In this document: positions 24,753 through 35,249 of the stretch, one piece after another
How positions within the stretch are numbered: the stretch's first letter is position 1
How the letters are laid out: each line of letters begins with the position of its first letter
Assembly (NCBI GenBank): GCA_026225945.1
Contig: JAMJFZ010000769.1
Location: 270,501 to 334,500, forward strand
Direction: 5' to 3'
Length of the DNA: 64,000 bases
DNA from: Cricetomys ansorgei
Lineage: Eukaryota; Chordata; Mammalia; Rodentia; Nesomyidae
Made by a program: the position numbers and the translations under genes
Notes under the pieces: generated by a model
Told to the model about the DNA's origin: nothing
What the model saw: the letters and a program-made list of their open reading frames with translations, nothing else
Database searches by the model: none

Positions 24753-26230
24753 ATCAGCATTGATAAAATACCAATAGCATCTAGGTATAGTACAAAAGAC
24801 TGAGGACAAAGTGGCCCTAGCCTTCATAAGCCTTATAAGAAAGGAGAATCAGTTGTGCTACCAGACAATAGAGCTATGAACTATAAAGATTCTTTTTAAA
24901 AAAAAATTAAAGAAAAAAGTGTTGTAAAAGAGTCCAAAAGATGTAATTTACCCTCCTCTTGCTTTCATCGGTATGAATTTGCTTCTGGTAACACATACTG
25001 CTGAGAAATATGTACACATTTTTAGTCTCTTGTCTCTGGCTTGAGGAACAGCATAAATTCATAGTTTTAAGTGGTCAAATTTGTTACTATAATCTTAAGA
25101 AATCTCTGACTCCTTTAGTAAAATTAACAAGGAAGAGAAGGAGGGAGGGAAGAAAATTCACACTTGGAAAATCTTTTTGTACATCACAATTTTGGAACCT
25201 TAAATGTTAGTTATAAAAGATCTCTTTTGCAGATTCATATCTATTTTCTAGAGTAGTGTTTCTGGAATTGCTTTTTGGAAAGTTTTAGTTTTGGAGCCAC
25301 TGAGCATGCTGAGTTGGGGAGAAAGGTAATGCTGGTTAGGATCTTTCACAGCTGTTGCTTTTATCTGCTCAAAATGTAGAGATTTTGTTAGGAATTGTCC
25401 CATAGTTAAAATCAAAAGCCATGTGGCTTTTGAGCATCCTGAAGGCAAGATGAAATGACATGTCCAATTATGAACATTGTCATTGAATAGTTTCCTATCA
25501 GACTCTGTTTACAAAAAAAAAAAATGTATGCAGACATGGGATTCTATAAAAGAAGAACAGTCCTTAACCATTGATTCTCAATGCTTATGATAGTTGTTGA
25601 ATAAAGGGAAGAGGTTAAAAGCTCATTCTTAGATCTCATTCTGTTGTTTACCCACTAGAGGGGGTTGCCCCTTTCATCTTTTCTTTCTGTTCCTTACCTC
25701 CCCTCCCCATCACAGACATGCTCAGCTTTTAGGAGGTAGAAGAAATTCCTCCCAAGAGTATACAGTCTTTGTCCTCTGTGGGGTTCTGCTTTGACAAACT
25801 ATCAATAATTTTTGGTATTTTAATGCATTGATTGTCAAGTCAAAAGTGAAGAGATTATGAAATTGTTGAGCATCAAGCTTGAGATTCTATTGTCGTCACC
25901 CTTGAAAACAATGCTTCCATTTGTCAAATTTCTATTCTGTGTGATTTTCATCCATTTTAATGTGTGAAACTTATGAATACTATAAATGATGTCTTTTGGG
26001 TCCTGTTATCTGTTTACACTGATTTTAAGTGTATATAAAAGTGATTTGACTAGATGTGTCTGTGGGATTTTTTTTCTATTTCCTTTTTATTTTTCTATAA
26101 GGAATTTAAATTAATTGTCACCTCAATATCTATTTGGTAAAAGAAGCAAATTGGTATGAAACTGTATATTTATGCATGTTTTATTTTTCCTTTCTGATAT
26201 CTCTGCCTCTTCCACTCTCTATTATTAAAG

Positions 26231-26262
26231 GAAGAAATGCCCCTGGAAAGCCAATGAGAGAG
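26231..26262 (+). CDS. Dmd: Dystrophin exon 78 (alternatively spliced)
   Basis: The exon is 32 bp, the known size of exon 78, between TTATTAAAG|GAAGAAATG and GAGAGAG|GTTAGT. With the last base of exon 77 it encodes GRNAPGKPMRE. Its length is not a multiple of three, so leaving it out shifts the frame of exon 79. The donor GTTAGT departs from the GTAAGN seen at the three other donors here, and the acceptor lacks a continuous pyrimidine tract in its last 12 bases; both suit a regulated exon. Exon 78 is known to be skipped in many Dp71 transcripts and in embryonic muscle, with control linked to MBNL proteins. The Ala after Asn is the residue I remember from mouse. Confidence 0.97.
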
Positions 26263-26761
26263 GTTAGTGAGACTCGGGCTCACAGCCATGGCTTCTGTCT
26301 GTCTTATCCTGCATTTTGTGTCTGGCCTCTATGTAAGAACTGTGTGTGTGCACGCGCATGTGTATATTACACATTTTGTCATCATGTGAGGATGGGAGTC
26401 GCCTCTCCACTTGCAGCTCATGAGGAACATTCCTCAAATATTCATTGCTGTTGTCATCTCCATGACGACAACATCAGGGGTTGGGGGATCAGGAGTCTCT
26501 CAAACATGGCAATTGTTTCAAGTCTCTAGGTTGGAACCTTGCAGTTCACATCTGTTGCCATCTGCAACACAAACAGAATCTTTAGAATAAGTTTCACCTT
26601 GACCATGATTGATGAGTCATAAAGCCTCCTTCCAATTCCAGGACCTGAGCATTTTCTGCCAGGGTCGTTGGTTTTTATTCCTCTGAGGTGACCTCCTTTT
26701 ATTTTGTTTTATTGTTTTTTTTCTCTTTTCCTGGCTCCTACACTCCTTCATTTCCATTTTA

Positions 26762-26975
26762 GCTAAGATTTTTTTTGAGCATGCATCATGTGCCAATTAC
26801 TGTTGTCGGCATTTGCCATTTATTTTTCAATCACATATTCTTCATGACAAACCTATGAGGTAGGTATTCTTCTGAACTCTGTTCTTCACACATAAGGTAA
26901 CTGAATCAAGGAGTGGATAAGCTAAGTATCCAGGGTGGCAGAGCCAAGAGTGGAGTCCAGGAAGCCTTCAAAGGA
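26762..26975 (+). repeat. MIR, sense
   Basis: The MIR core is readable in order: catgcatcatgtgccaatta, cttcatgacaaacctatgag, gtaggtattcttctgaactc, cacataaggtaactgaatca and ggtggcagagccaagagtgg. This is a mammal-wide SINE and unusually well kept for a rodent. Confidence 0.88.
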
Positions 26976-27449
26976 AGGCTTCAAAGCCACAATCTTAGCC
27001 CCAATGTTGGAAAGGCTTATCATCTCAACATGCCCTTTAGAAGACTCTTTTTATTTGGCACTGGGATCCGAACAGAATAACATACTCTGTTTTAAAAAAC
27101 TGTTAGGGTTTTGAGGTTATTGTTTTTGTTTTTTAATTGTCTTTTAAGGGTTGAAATGGTTAGGGTGCAGAATTAACATTGAATATACTTTGGGTTTTTT
27201 ACAATGAAAGCTGCTTCTTAATCCTTTGCTATTATCTGAACATTGATTTACTTATTCAAGTGACTGTTGGGAAACAAAGTGCTATTTGTCAGCTCAAGTG
27301 GAATAACCAAGACTTTAATGTGAATGAAGGTGATACGCAAGCTCTCCCAAGATGCATATGCTGTGATAGGTGGAATGTTCTTACATATGATCTAGATCCT
27401 TAGTACAGAGATGGACCAGTGGCCACTGATTCATTTAAGCATAAGTAGT

Positions 27450-27660
27450 CATGGAGCTGGAGAGATGGCTCAGCAGTTAAATGCACATACTTCTCTTGCA
27501 GGGGACCTGAGTTCATTTCTCAGTACCCATATTGGGAACCTCACAATCACCTTTAATTTCATCTCCAGGGGACCCAATAAGCCTCCATGGAAACCTGCAC
27601 ATAATCCCGACATATTGTTAAATACATATAGTTAAAAGCAATAGAAAATAACATAAATCG
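27450..27660 (+). repeat. B2 SINE
   Basis: Well-preserved head (ggagctggagagatggctca at 27454) and gcagttaaatgcacatactt, then a body with ggacctgagttcatttctca, ending in an A-rich tail. Confidence 0.92.
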
Positions 27661-29561
27661 TTAAAAAAAAACCTAAATAGTCAAACTGGAAATTCTGCCA
27701 AGACCATGCTATGTGATTATAATAAATGCAGTGATTCTTTGTGTGTCTACACTAATGTCCCTTCAAAGGAGAGAAGTTCTAGGGAGGAAATAGTATCATG
27801 GAGGAGAAATTAAAGATTTTGAATCAGTGGTGCCTTGAATGCTCTTGGCTCATATTCTTAGCCTGTGAGACTTCTTGGTTGATTTTAATGGTAAGTGCCC
27901 ACCTTAAATTTTAACTTTTTTATGGAAATGAAATGCATCTTAATGTTGAACCCCTGAACATGTTTTATTTATGAATAAATATTTTTAAAGTACAGCACAT
28001 TGAATTGAATCAGTGACTACTACCTGAGATGCAGGATACTCAGATAAGTTCCCAGATATCACAGCATCACAACCATAATGACTTTTATAAAGTTATGAAA
28101 ATACCCTAAACTCACACTAGGATAAATATTTTTTTTACAGATTAAATTATAGAGAGGAAGAGATAAACCCATTTCACTGCAGTATTCTAGCTTTGTTTTG
28201 GCCAATTGAATGCTAACCATTTATTTGGGAATTGTATTTAAAAAAATAGAGTGCCAGATTGCTATTGAGGTCTTGGATCCTCACCAGAAAGTCTCAATTC
28301 CAATCACTGTGGAAAACAACTCCCTTAGGCAGTGGTGGCATGTGAGACTAAATGTGTTGCAGTGAGTGCCAACTTGGAAAAACATAAAACTGTCCTAATG
28401 TTCAGCGCATGGTGCCTTTGTGTTCAATAGTTCTTGCTTAAGAATGGATTAAATTAATACTTTCTCTAGATGTATTTTTGTGTCAAGTTGTGCCTGACAC
28501 CCATTGCAATTACTTAAATCCTGGCTACTTTTTTGACCTCTTGCATGTATAGTATGATAGTTGAATGTTGTCTTTAGATTTTGTCAGGTGAAGGTAATAA
28601 CCTCACTAATGCCCTGCCTTACATAGAACCATGATACATACAAATTTATTTTCTTTATCCCTGTTTTACCCTTCCAGTGGATTGAGGTTTAATTCTTTCA
28701 GGATTTTGTCAAAGATAATGAATTTGGTTTTATTTTGATTGTTTTCTGTATCCAATAAAAACTTCCATAAAATTAGAATAATTATGCTAGTAAAATGGGT
28801 ATGTATAAATTATATTACCAAATACATGTTGCCAAGCTTGTAATGTAGATATAAGAAGCTACCTCTAAAAGTTCTTATTTTTGTAGCATAAGGATGATCA
28901 TAAAGTCTCTTATGAACATTGAATAGTCTAAATAGGTTAACACCAAATATTTTATGCTAGTGTGTGTAGTATAGTAAGAATAATGAACCTCCTTTTCTGC
29001 TGGCAAAGTTTTGAATAACAGATATCCCCTAAAACTAATACTTCAAGATAGCCAAGTGTTTCTTCCAGACAGTAATAAAACACCATTTTAAAAACTAGAA
29101 GTACCCCCTTGAGAATATAGTCTATCAATATATTTACTTAGTTTACTATCTTAGGAGTCTTAAAAGGTTAGTTTTGATTAGCCATAAATTGATAGGAAAA
29201 CACAAGATATTTCCTGGTCTATTTATATTTTAAAATTGATTATCTAGCTACTAGGTAGTATCCTAGAGTCAGATGTGGGTCATGAGATACGGTTAGAATT
29301 ATATTCACATGCCAGGTTATAAAGAATATTTTATTGGCTTTGTTAAGATTGCAAATAATTCAAAAGTTGCATTTATTCCATCCATTTAGAAGTGTGTGAG
29401 AATAATTGTACAGATTCTGCACAAGGTTGCTGTGCAGTAGAAAGTAGACACAGGGGACTCCCTCCAACCTATGAGTATAACTCCTGAGGTCCACAGAACA
29501 ACAAGGGCTCTACTATATCTTCCTGAGCTTTTGATTTTATTTTTTGTTTGTTGCTTGTTTT

Positions 29562-29662
29562 TTAAAGGGAGGATCTTACTGTGTAATGCAAATTTTTGGC
29601 CTTTTCTTGACTTCCTCTTAGTACTGGGATTATAGGCATGCACTAACATACCTGGTCTATAA
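29562..29662 (-). repeat. B1 SINE, antisense, diverged
   Basis: The reverse-complement B1 is visible: gggaggatcttactgtgtaa, then ttagtactgggattatagg and catgcactaacatacctgg. Confidence 0.75.
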
Positions 29663-29694
29663 TGTATATGTATACAGACATACAGACATATGAA

Positions 29695-29746
29695 TGTGTG
29701 TGTTTGTGTATGTGTGTATGTGTGTGTGTGTGTGTATGTGTATATA

Positions 29747-29804
<58 letters not shown>
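29695..29804. repeat. (TG)n-(TA)n compound microsatellite
   Basis: Interrupted TG repeats at 29695-29762 switch to an almost perfect TA run at 29763-29804. It follows an antisense B1. The TA part is self-complementary and could form a hairpin. Confidence 0.97.
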
Positions 29805-29807
<3 letters not shown>

Positions 29808-31210
29808 GAAAAGCCAAATTGGCCCTCTTTATGAATAGTATATACGTTCTGTTAAAAGTTTTTGTACTTGAAGTCTCAACAAAAATCCAAAGTAATTTTT
29901 TTAAGCATAGTTAGCTCTTGATGAAATTCTCTGCCATAATAAAACTCAGAGATTTACTAGCCACCTCAATATAAATACCCGAGTGGCATTAAACATTTAA
30001 TAAATCTTGAACTGATCTGACGCCATCACTGTATAAGTACATGCCCATGGAGCCTCCTCTGATTTTCTCATATTTTGTTGTAAAAAGATATGTATCTCTT
30101 GAAATACCTATTAGAACAAAATACATGCTTTGGTCTATATTTAATTTTTATTAGGATTTTAGCAATTATTATGAGACACTCTTAAGTTGATACATTACGG
30201 TAAGGTTGTAATGGCCTAATAAAGCTTCTCAGTTCCAAAGGCAATACTTGAAAAAGAGAATGACTTACTAAGGTAGAATAATTAAAAATGCATTCAGAAA
30301 ATATGGAACATATACAAAAAAAGAGAGCTGTAAAGTACACCTCAGATTATTTTATTCTAGATGTTCATTTTGCTAGAGTAGCCACAGACATTATGCTCTT
30401 GAGTTACGTGTTGGAGGATTAATGCCAGGTCATGCCACATTATTATGAAAAGGGTATTTTGACAGTTAACCCTCATTTAGCAGGCAAGCGAAGTTGGATT
30501 CTCAGAATCCCCAAATCTTTGTACTACACGTAGGTCATATTATAATTAGGTTGCAGAGTAATTTGGAATGTAAAGTGGTTTTTATTCTGAAGCTTTCTAA
30601 TTCAAATGTGAATGGTGTACAAAAGGTCAAATCAAGAGTTTATTTTTCCACCCAAGTAAAGGCAGAAAGAAAATGGTCATGTCCGCCACAGTACCACTAA
30701 TCTCCATAGCTTGAAACAGCCAGTAAATGAAGATTTTGTGTTATAGTCAGGGTGACTGTGCTGGTAATGGTGATGCGTAGTAAGGATGGCGGTTGTGGCT
30801 TGATAGTAAAAGTGTGGCATATACAGCAGAGTCAATGCACTGATAGTAAATACAACAAAGTGAGAGAGGGGTGTCACATTACAAAATCTTTCTGTGATGA
30901 GAGCCTTGTGCTTGTCCATGGAGTCCCTTTGAGATGATTTGGGAAGTTGGATTTAATTGTTACACATGTTTTTCCCATCAAATGACACCAGTAGGCTGAT
31001 CCAGCATTAAGCTAATACTAACAGAGTGTAATGCTTTATTAACAATGCTTTGCTTCTTCCTGGAAATGAGTAAAAATAGAAGCCTGTTGTGTATACCTTC
31101 AATGCAGCTTCTATGTTGTCTTCACCCTGAAATGGGAATGACTCCCAATGGCAATCAGGGGAATTATACCTACAAGCTTTATAAAATCTTTCTTTCTTGT
31201 TGTTTTCCAG

Positions 31211-31222
31211 GACACAATGTAG
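31211..31222 (+). CDS. Dmd: Dystrophin exon 79, main C-terminus (DTM-stop)
   Basis: After TTTTCCAG, joined to exon 78, the exon reads GAC ACA ATG TAG and ends the protein at DTM. This is the usual muscle-form C-terminus of dystrophin. Exons 75-79 together give 167 codons in this form. The same bases are read in another frame if exon 78 is left out; see the next entry. The join uses the codon boundary after exon 78, so no base is shared across the splice. Confidence 0.98.
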   Translation, partial: DTM

Positions 31223-31308
31223 GAAGCCTTTTCCACATGGCAGATGATTTGGGGAGAGCGATGGAGTCCTTAGTTTCAGTCATGACAGATGAAGAAGGAG
31301 CAGAATAA
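31211..31308 (+). CDS. Dmd: Dystrophin exon 79, alternative C-terminus after exon 78 skipping
   Basis: Joining exon 77 to exon 79 completes a Gly codon and continues HNVGSLFHMADDLG, then RAMESLVSVMT and DEEGAE, stopping at TAA 31306-31308. That is 31 residues after Gly. The tail begins hydrophobic and can form an amphipathic helix (LFHMADDLGRAMESLV) before an acidic end. This alternative tail is known from Dp71 and from early muscle dystrophin. The frame is fully open here, with no stop for 31 codons, although it overlaps the 3' UTR of the main form. That is evidence of selection on this second frame. Confidence 0.97.
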
Positions 31309-31665
31309 ATGTTTTACAACTCCTGATTCCCGCATGGTTTTTATAATATTCATACAACAAAGAGGATTAGACAGTAAGAGTTTACAAGAAATAAAATCTA
31401 TATTTTTGTGAAGGGTAGTGGTACTATACTGTAGATTTCAGTAGTTTCTAAGTCTGTTATTGTTTTGTTAACAATGGCAGGTTTTACACGTCTATGCAAT
31501 TGTACAAAAACGTTAAAAGAAAACTACATGTAAAATCTTGATAGCTAAATAACTTGCCATTTCTTTATATGGAACGCATTTTGGGTTGTTTAAAAATTTA
31601 TAACAGTTATAAAGAAAGATTGTAAACTAAAGTGTGCTTTATAAAAAAGTTGTTTATAAAAACCC

Positions 31666-31668
<3 letters not shown>

Positions 31669-31707
<39 letters not shown>
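31669..31707. repeat. (CA)n microsatellite in the 3' UTR
   Basis: Nineteen CA dinucleotides follow aaaacccctacaca. A CA-rich stretch is known at the same place in the human and mouse dystrophin 3' UTR. Confidence 0.96.
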
Positions 31708-31709
<2 letters not shown>

Positions 31710-31957
31710 AGGCAGCACATTATTTTGCATTATTTTAGCGTGGTATTCATATGGAATTCATGACTTTTTTCTTTTCTTGCATATTAAAGATAGGATTCCT
31801 CTAACACTACCAAATGACTGCTTCACATTGCTCTTTTGAGAATTGTTGACTGAGGTGGACTGGCTATAGGCTTTCATTTTATACATCTATATGTCTACAA
31901 GTATATAAATACTATAGGTGTATAGATAAATAGATATGAAATTTCTACTTCAAGTGT

Positions 31958-31965
31958 TCTTGCCA
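31958..31965 (+). promoter_or_regulatory. miR-31 seed match (8-mer) in Dmd 3' UTR
   Basis: TCTTGCCA pairs with bases 2-8 of miR-31 and adds the A opposite base 1, giving an 8-mer site. miR-31 is reported to repress dystrophin through its 3' UTR. Whether this is the reported site cannot be told from sequence alone. Confidence 0.55.
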
Positions 31966-33737
31966 CTTCCTAATGGCAACAAATTGCTTCTAGTAATCCA
32001 GGCCTATCTGCTTGGACAAGAGTGAATTTTCCCTGGAGCCCGAAGCCAGGAGAATACTACTTCACTAAAATATCTAGGGCTAATCTAGGGCTCCAGATGG
32101 TTCTAGTTTTAAACTATCCACTGACAAGTAGAGCATTGAATTATTTTAAAAGAATGTGTAAGTGAATACACAGGACTTACAATATCAAAGTAATCTGTTG
32201 GTTGATATGTTCAGCTTCCTGCTGCTAGCTATGTCATGGTTTAGATTTAATGAAGCTACTGCAAAAGAGCATCAGAAGGCATTTTTAACTCCCAGGCAGT
32301 AGGAAGAAGTTGGTAGGGGCTGAGGTTTGTAGCTCCCCAGTTAATCCCTGTGAGGGGAGCAGCTACTCTATAAAAGAGTGGATGAATTTTCACAACTATA
32401 TATACAAACATCTCTATAATTAGAACTAAATTGTTCTGCCCTCTTCTTACACTCAAACTGAAGTGGGTGGTTTTGTTGTTCTTGTTGATTTTTAGATTTT
32501 AGGTTTTTTTGGTTCTTTTTTTATTTCATTGTGATGAGTTTTTTTTGTTTTTTTGTTTTTTTGTTTTTTTTTAATGCTGCAAGACTTAGGATTATTGGTA
32601 AGAAAGTAACCCAATCACATTGTGACACTGGTAAATATCAACCCAGTAGCCCATGAACTACATTTGTCTTCTTTACATTGGTTTTCCTGCAAGTAACTCC
32701 ATACAGGATTGTGAGTGGGAAGGCACAATTTGAAAGTTTCAAGAGCAAAAGCCTCTCCAAACTCTTTGGTAAATTTGGCAGGCTAAATATATAAACAAAT
32801 GCAAATCATTGAAAAAAAGGAGAAAAGGTGAAGAAGAACGCTAAGGACTGGTAGGAAAAGCTTTACTTACTCTTTCATGTCATTTTATTACATATTATTT
32901 AAAAATCATTGTTTCAGTAGAAACACTGTCCTATTATTTTGCAAATCTGTTACTTCTAACATCAAATGTAATTAACTTTTAGGGTGGGTTTTGTTCATTA
33001 TTAATTGTGATTAACATCAAACACAGCTTCTCATGCTATTTCTACCTCACTTTGGTTTTGGGGTGTTCCTGGTAATTGTGCACACCTGATTTCACAGCTT
33101 CATCACGTGTCTGTGTGGGTACCATTCTCCTTTTTTCTTTTTATAATTTCCAAAAGGAAACCCAAAGCTCTAAGGTAACAAATTACATAGATCTTTGGTT
33201 TCAGTCTTGCATTTTTGTTCTCCTTTATGTGACTCTGGACATTTTCTTTACCCAGGGGTTTGTTTTAACCAAGATTTAAAACAAGGGGTTACTTTATATC
33301 GTACTAAGAGGTTTTAAGTTTCATTCTAAAATCAGAAGTAGAGTGCATAATTTTGTTTTAAGATTTTTGTTCTATCTTTTAGAGATTAATTCTGGAGTGA
33401 AGTTGTTAAAATATTTGAATAAAAACTGAGAGCTTTATTGCTGAGTTTAAGCATAATTTGGACATCATTTCGTGTTCTTTATAACCACCAAGTATTAAAC
33501 ACTGTAAATCATAATTAATGTATCTGAAGCATAAACATCACATGGCATGTATCATCATTGTTTCCAGGTACTGGATTCTTACTTGAGTATCATAATATAT
33601 TGTGTTTTAACACCAACACTGTAACATTCACTAATTATTTTTTTAAACTTCAGTTTTACTGCATTTTCACAACATATCAGACTTCACCAAATATATGCCT
33701 TACTATTGTATTATATTACTGCTTTACTGTGTATCTC

Positions 33738-33743
33738 AATAAA
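33738..33743 (+). terminator. Dmd: Dmd poly(A) signal AATAAA
   Basis: AATAAA in tctcAATAAAgcacgc is followed by the cleavage region at about 33760 (after gttatgttac). GT-rich text (tgttggttagactgt) begins at about 33769 and fits a downstream element. The wording matches the known end of dystrophin transcripts. Confidence 0.92.
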
Positions 33744-33832
33744 GCACGCAGTTATGTTACAAAAAAATGTTGGTTAGACTGTAGTAATTTGTTCTTTCTT
33801 TTTTAGCTACCTTAGTTCTGTTTCTGCTCTTT

Positions 33833-33955
33833 CTTTGAGGCTCGGGGAAGGGGGTCTCACTGTGTTGCCTGGGCTGGCCTGGAGCTCCTGGGTTCAAATG
33901 ATCCATCCTGTCTTAGCCTCTGAAATTGCTGGCACTACATGCCCTCGCCCTGATT
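33833..33955 (-). repeat. B1-related 7SL monomer, antisense
   Basis: The reverse-complement 7SL text (gggggtctcactgtgttgcc, tgggctggcctggagctcct, gggttcaaatgatccatcct) is nearer to early FLAM/PB1-type monomers than to modern B1. It starts about 75 bp after the Dmd poly(A) site. Confidence 0.82.
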
Positions 33956-34261
33956 TATTTCTAAACACATATCAGTGTGTTTGAAAACTCTTAATATATG
34001 CATACTATATATACATGCAAAATATACATACTATAAACACATTTATGACATATATAATAGAATCTACATTTAAATATACATGTGTATGTCCATAACATAA
34101 AAGCAGAGGGGAGGCTATTTTTCAGAGGAAGGGGACTATTGAGGGGAGAGGATAGATGAGTGAAGGTAGTGAGAAGGAATTTGAGCAAGGTACAATAATC
34201 TGTATGCTTGAAAATGTCATAATTAAAACCATTATTTTGGACACTAAAAAAATCATTAAAA

Positions 34262-34432
34262 ATGAGTTAAAAATCCCAACATGGTAGTGCAGACCTGTAA
34301 TATCAGCCCTCGAGAGGCATAGGCAGGAGAATCACCTAAATATCAAGGCCAGCCAAATCTCTGTAGGGAGTCTCAGGCCAGCCAAGGCTATATAGCAAGA
34401 TCATGTCCCAATAAAAAACAAAACAAAACTCA
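34262..34432 (+). repeat. B1 SINE with an internal duplication
   Basis: The left half (acatggtagtgcagacctgt, gaggcataggcaggagaatc) and right half (agccaaggctatatagcaag) are visible. Two aggccagccaa elements, at about 34347 and 34376, make it longer than a standard B1 and suggest an internal duplication. It ends in an A-rich tail. Confidence 0.78.
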
Positions 34433-34469
34433 AATTTTAAAAACTGATATCACAAATATATTTTCCTCT

Positions 34470-34818
34470 ACGAGGTGTGTGTGTGTGCATGCACGCATTT
34501 GATGTATTTGCTGTGTGTTAATCCCAGTGAGCAGGTGCCATGGTGGATGTGTGATCATCCAAGAACAACAACATGTGTCAGTCCTCACCTTCCATTTGAG
34601 ACAGGGTCTTTTCTTTTTGCCATTTTGGTTACCAGGCAAGGTTGCCTGCAAACTTCTAAAGATTCTCCTTGCTCCACCTTCTATCTCACCATAGGAGAAT
34701 TAGAATTACAGGGATGTGACACCCTCCACTAGGCTTTATGTGTAATATGGGGAATTAAACCCAGGTAATCATGCTTGCATGGCAAGCACTTTACCCACTG
34801 GGTCATCTCCTCAGCCCC
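34470..34818 (-). repeat. B4/RSINE1-type composite SINE, antisense
   Basis: The left part is TG-rich and includes catccaagaacaacaacatg and ttgagacagggtcttttct. The right part is an ID-like reverse complement (ggaattaaacccaggtaatc, gcttgcatggcaagcacttt) ending in catctcctcagccc. The B1-like plus ID-like build fits B4. Confidence 0.78.
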
Positions 34819-35249
34819 TTGAAATATTTTCATTTCAGTGTGTAAAATGCTTGCTCGTCCTCTTCAAAGCCATAAATAGTCTGGTATGTGTAAACTACTA
34901 GAACCTTTATTCAAGGTGTTCTTGGGGCATTTGTAGGATTTCAGTCTTTGCCATTGAAAGTGGTGAACAATACTACACATGTCCTATCATTCCACTTGTA
35001 CACACATGTATCCATAGGTCCCACTCATAGAAATTGCAGAATCAGAGGGAAACCTTTGTAACTTCAGTAAGTTTTGTGTAGTGACAGTTATAGTAACTGT
35101 TGTTTTTCAAATTTATTTTAGTAAGAACCCATATTAAACCAGCTCAGAATTTTCCCCTTTTCCCTCAGAAGAATTTCATCATTTCTATATTAATTGTTAA
35201 TTGTCCAAGACCTCTGGTTGTGTAAACAGTAGGAGATGGGCCATAAGTA

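Larger units (their letters stand above)
18733..26230 (+). other. Dmd: Dmd intron 77
   Basis: The intron is about 7.5 kb. Read through from exon 77 it codes 17 more residues and stops at TAA 18783-18785. Between 18786 and 22867 I recognise no young repeat; faint MIR-like text lies at 20268-20345 (agcatggtggttagaggcat), and 20046-20140 resembles an old interspersed repeat. Nothing could be assigned in 23201-24382 or 24753-26180. The acceptor is preceded by a C/T-rich stretch interrupted by ATTATTAAAG directly at exon 78. Confidence 0.93.
26263..31210 (+). other. Dmd: Dmd intron 78
   Basis: The intron is about 4.9 kb and ends in a clean pyrimidine tract, TTGTTGTTTTCCAG. The frame of exon 78 stays open into it for 88 codons, to a stop at 26527-26529. 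Repeats present are a MIR, a B2, a B1 and a TG/TA array. Nothing was assigned in 26540-26761, 26976-27449, 27661-29561 or 29805-31190. Confidence 0.93.
31223..33760 (+). other. Dmd: Dmd 3' UTR (exon 79)
   Basis: The 3' UTR runs about 2.5 kb from the DTM stop to the poly(A) site. Its first 350 bp (for example ttccgcatgg-like and tagcattttgggttg regions) agree very closely with the dystrophin 3' UTR I know from human; conserved blocks in this UTR are established. It has many A/T-rich stretches, several ATTTA motifs, a CA array at 31669-31707, a T-rich block at 32505-32573 and a miR-31 seed match at 31958-31965. AATAAA hexamers also occur at 31304-31309, 31390-31395 and 33418-33423. The last 250 bp are again close to the known dystrophin end. 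Confidence 0.95.

Noticed and set aside
26134..26529. Separate 131-codon gene
   Set aside because: The ATG is intronic. The only supported coding part is dystrophin exon 78 inside it; the rest is intron read-through and is reported as a finding.
29386..29817. 143-codon minus-strand frame, the longest in the window
   Set aside because: Its start is a TA/TG microsatellite (Tyr-Ile and Thr-His runs) and the rest crosses an antisense B1.
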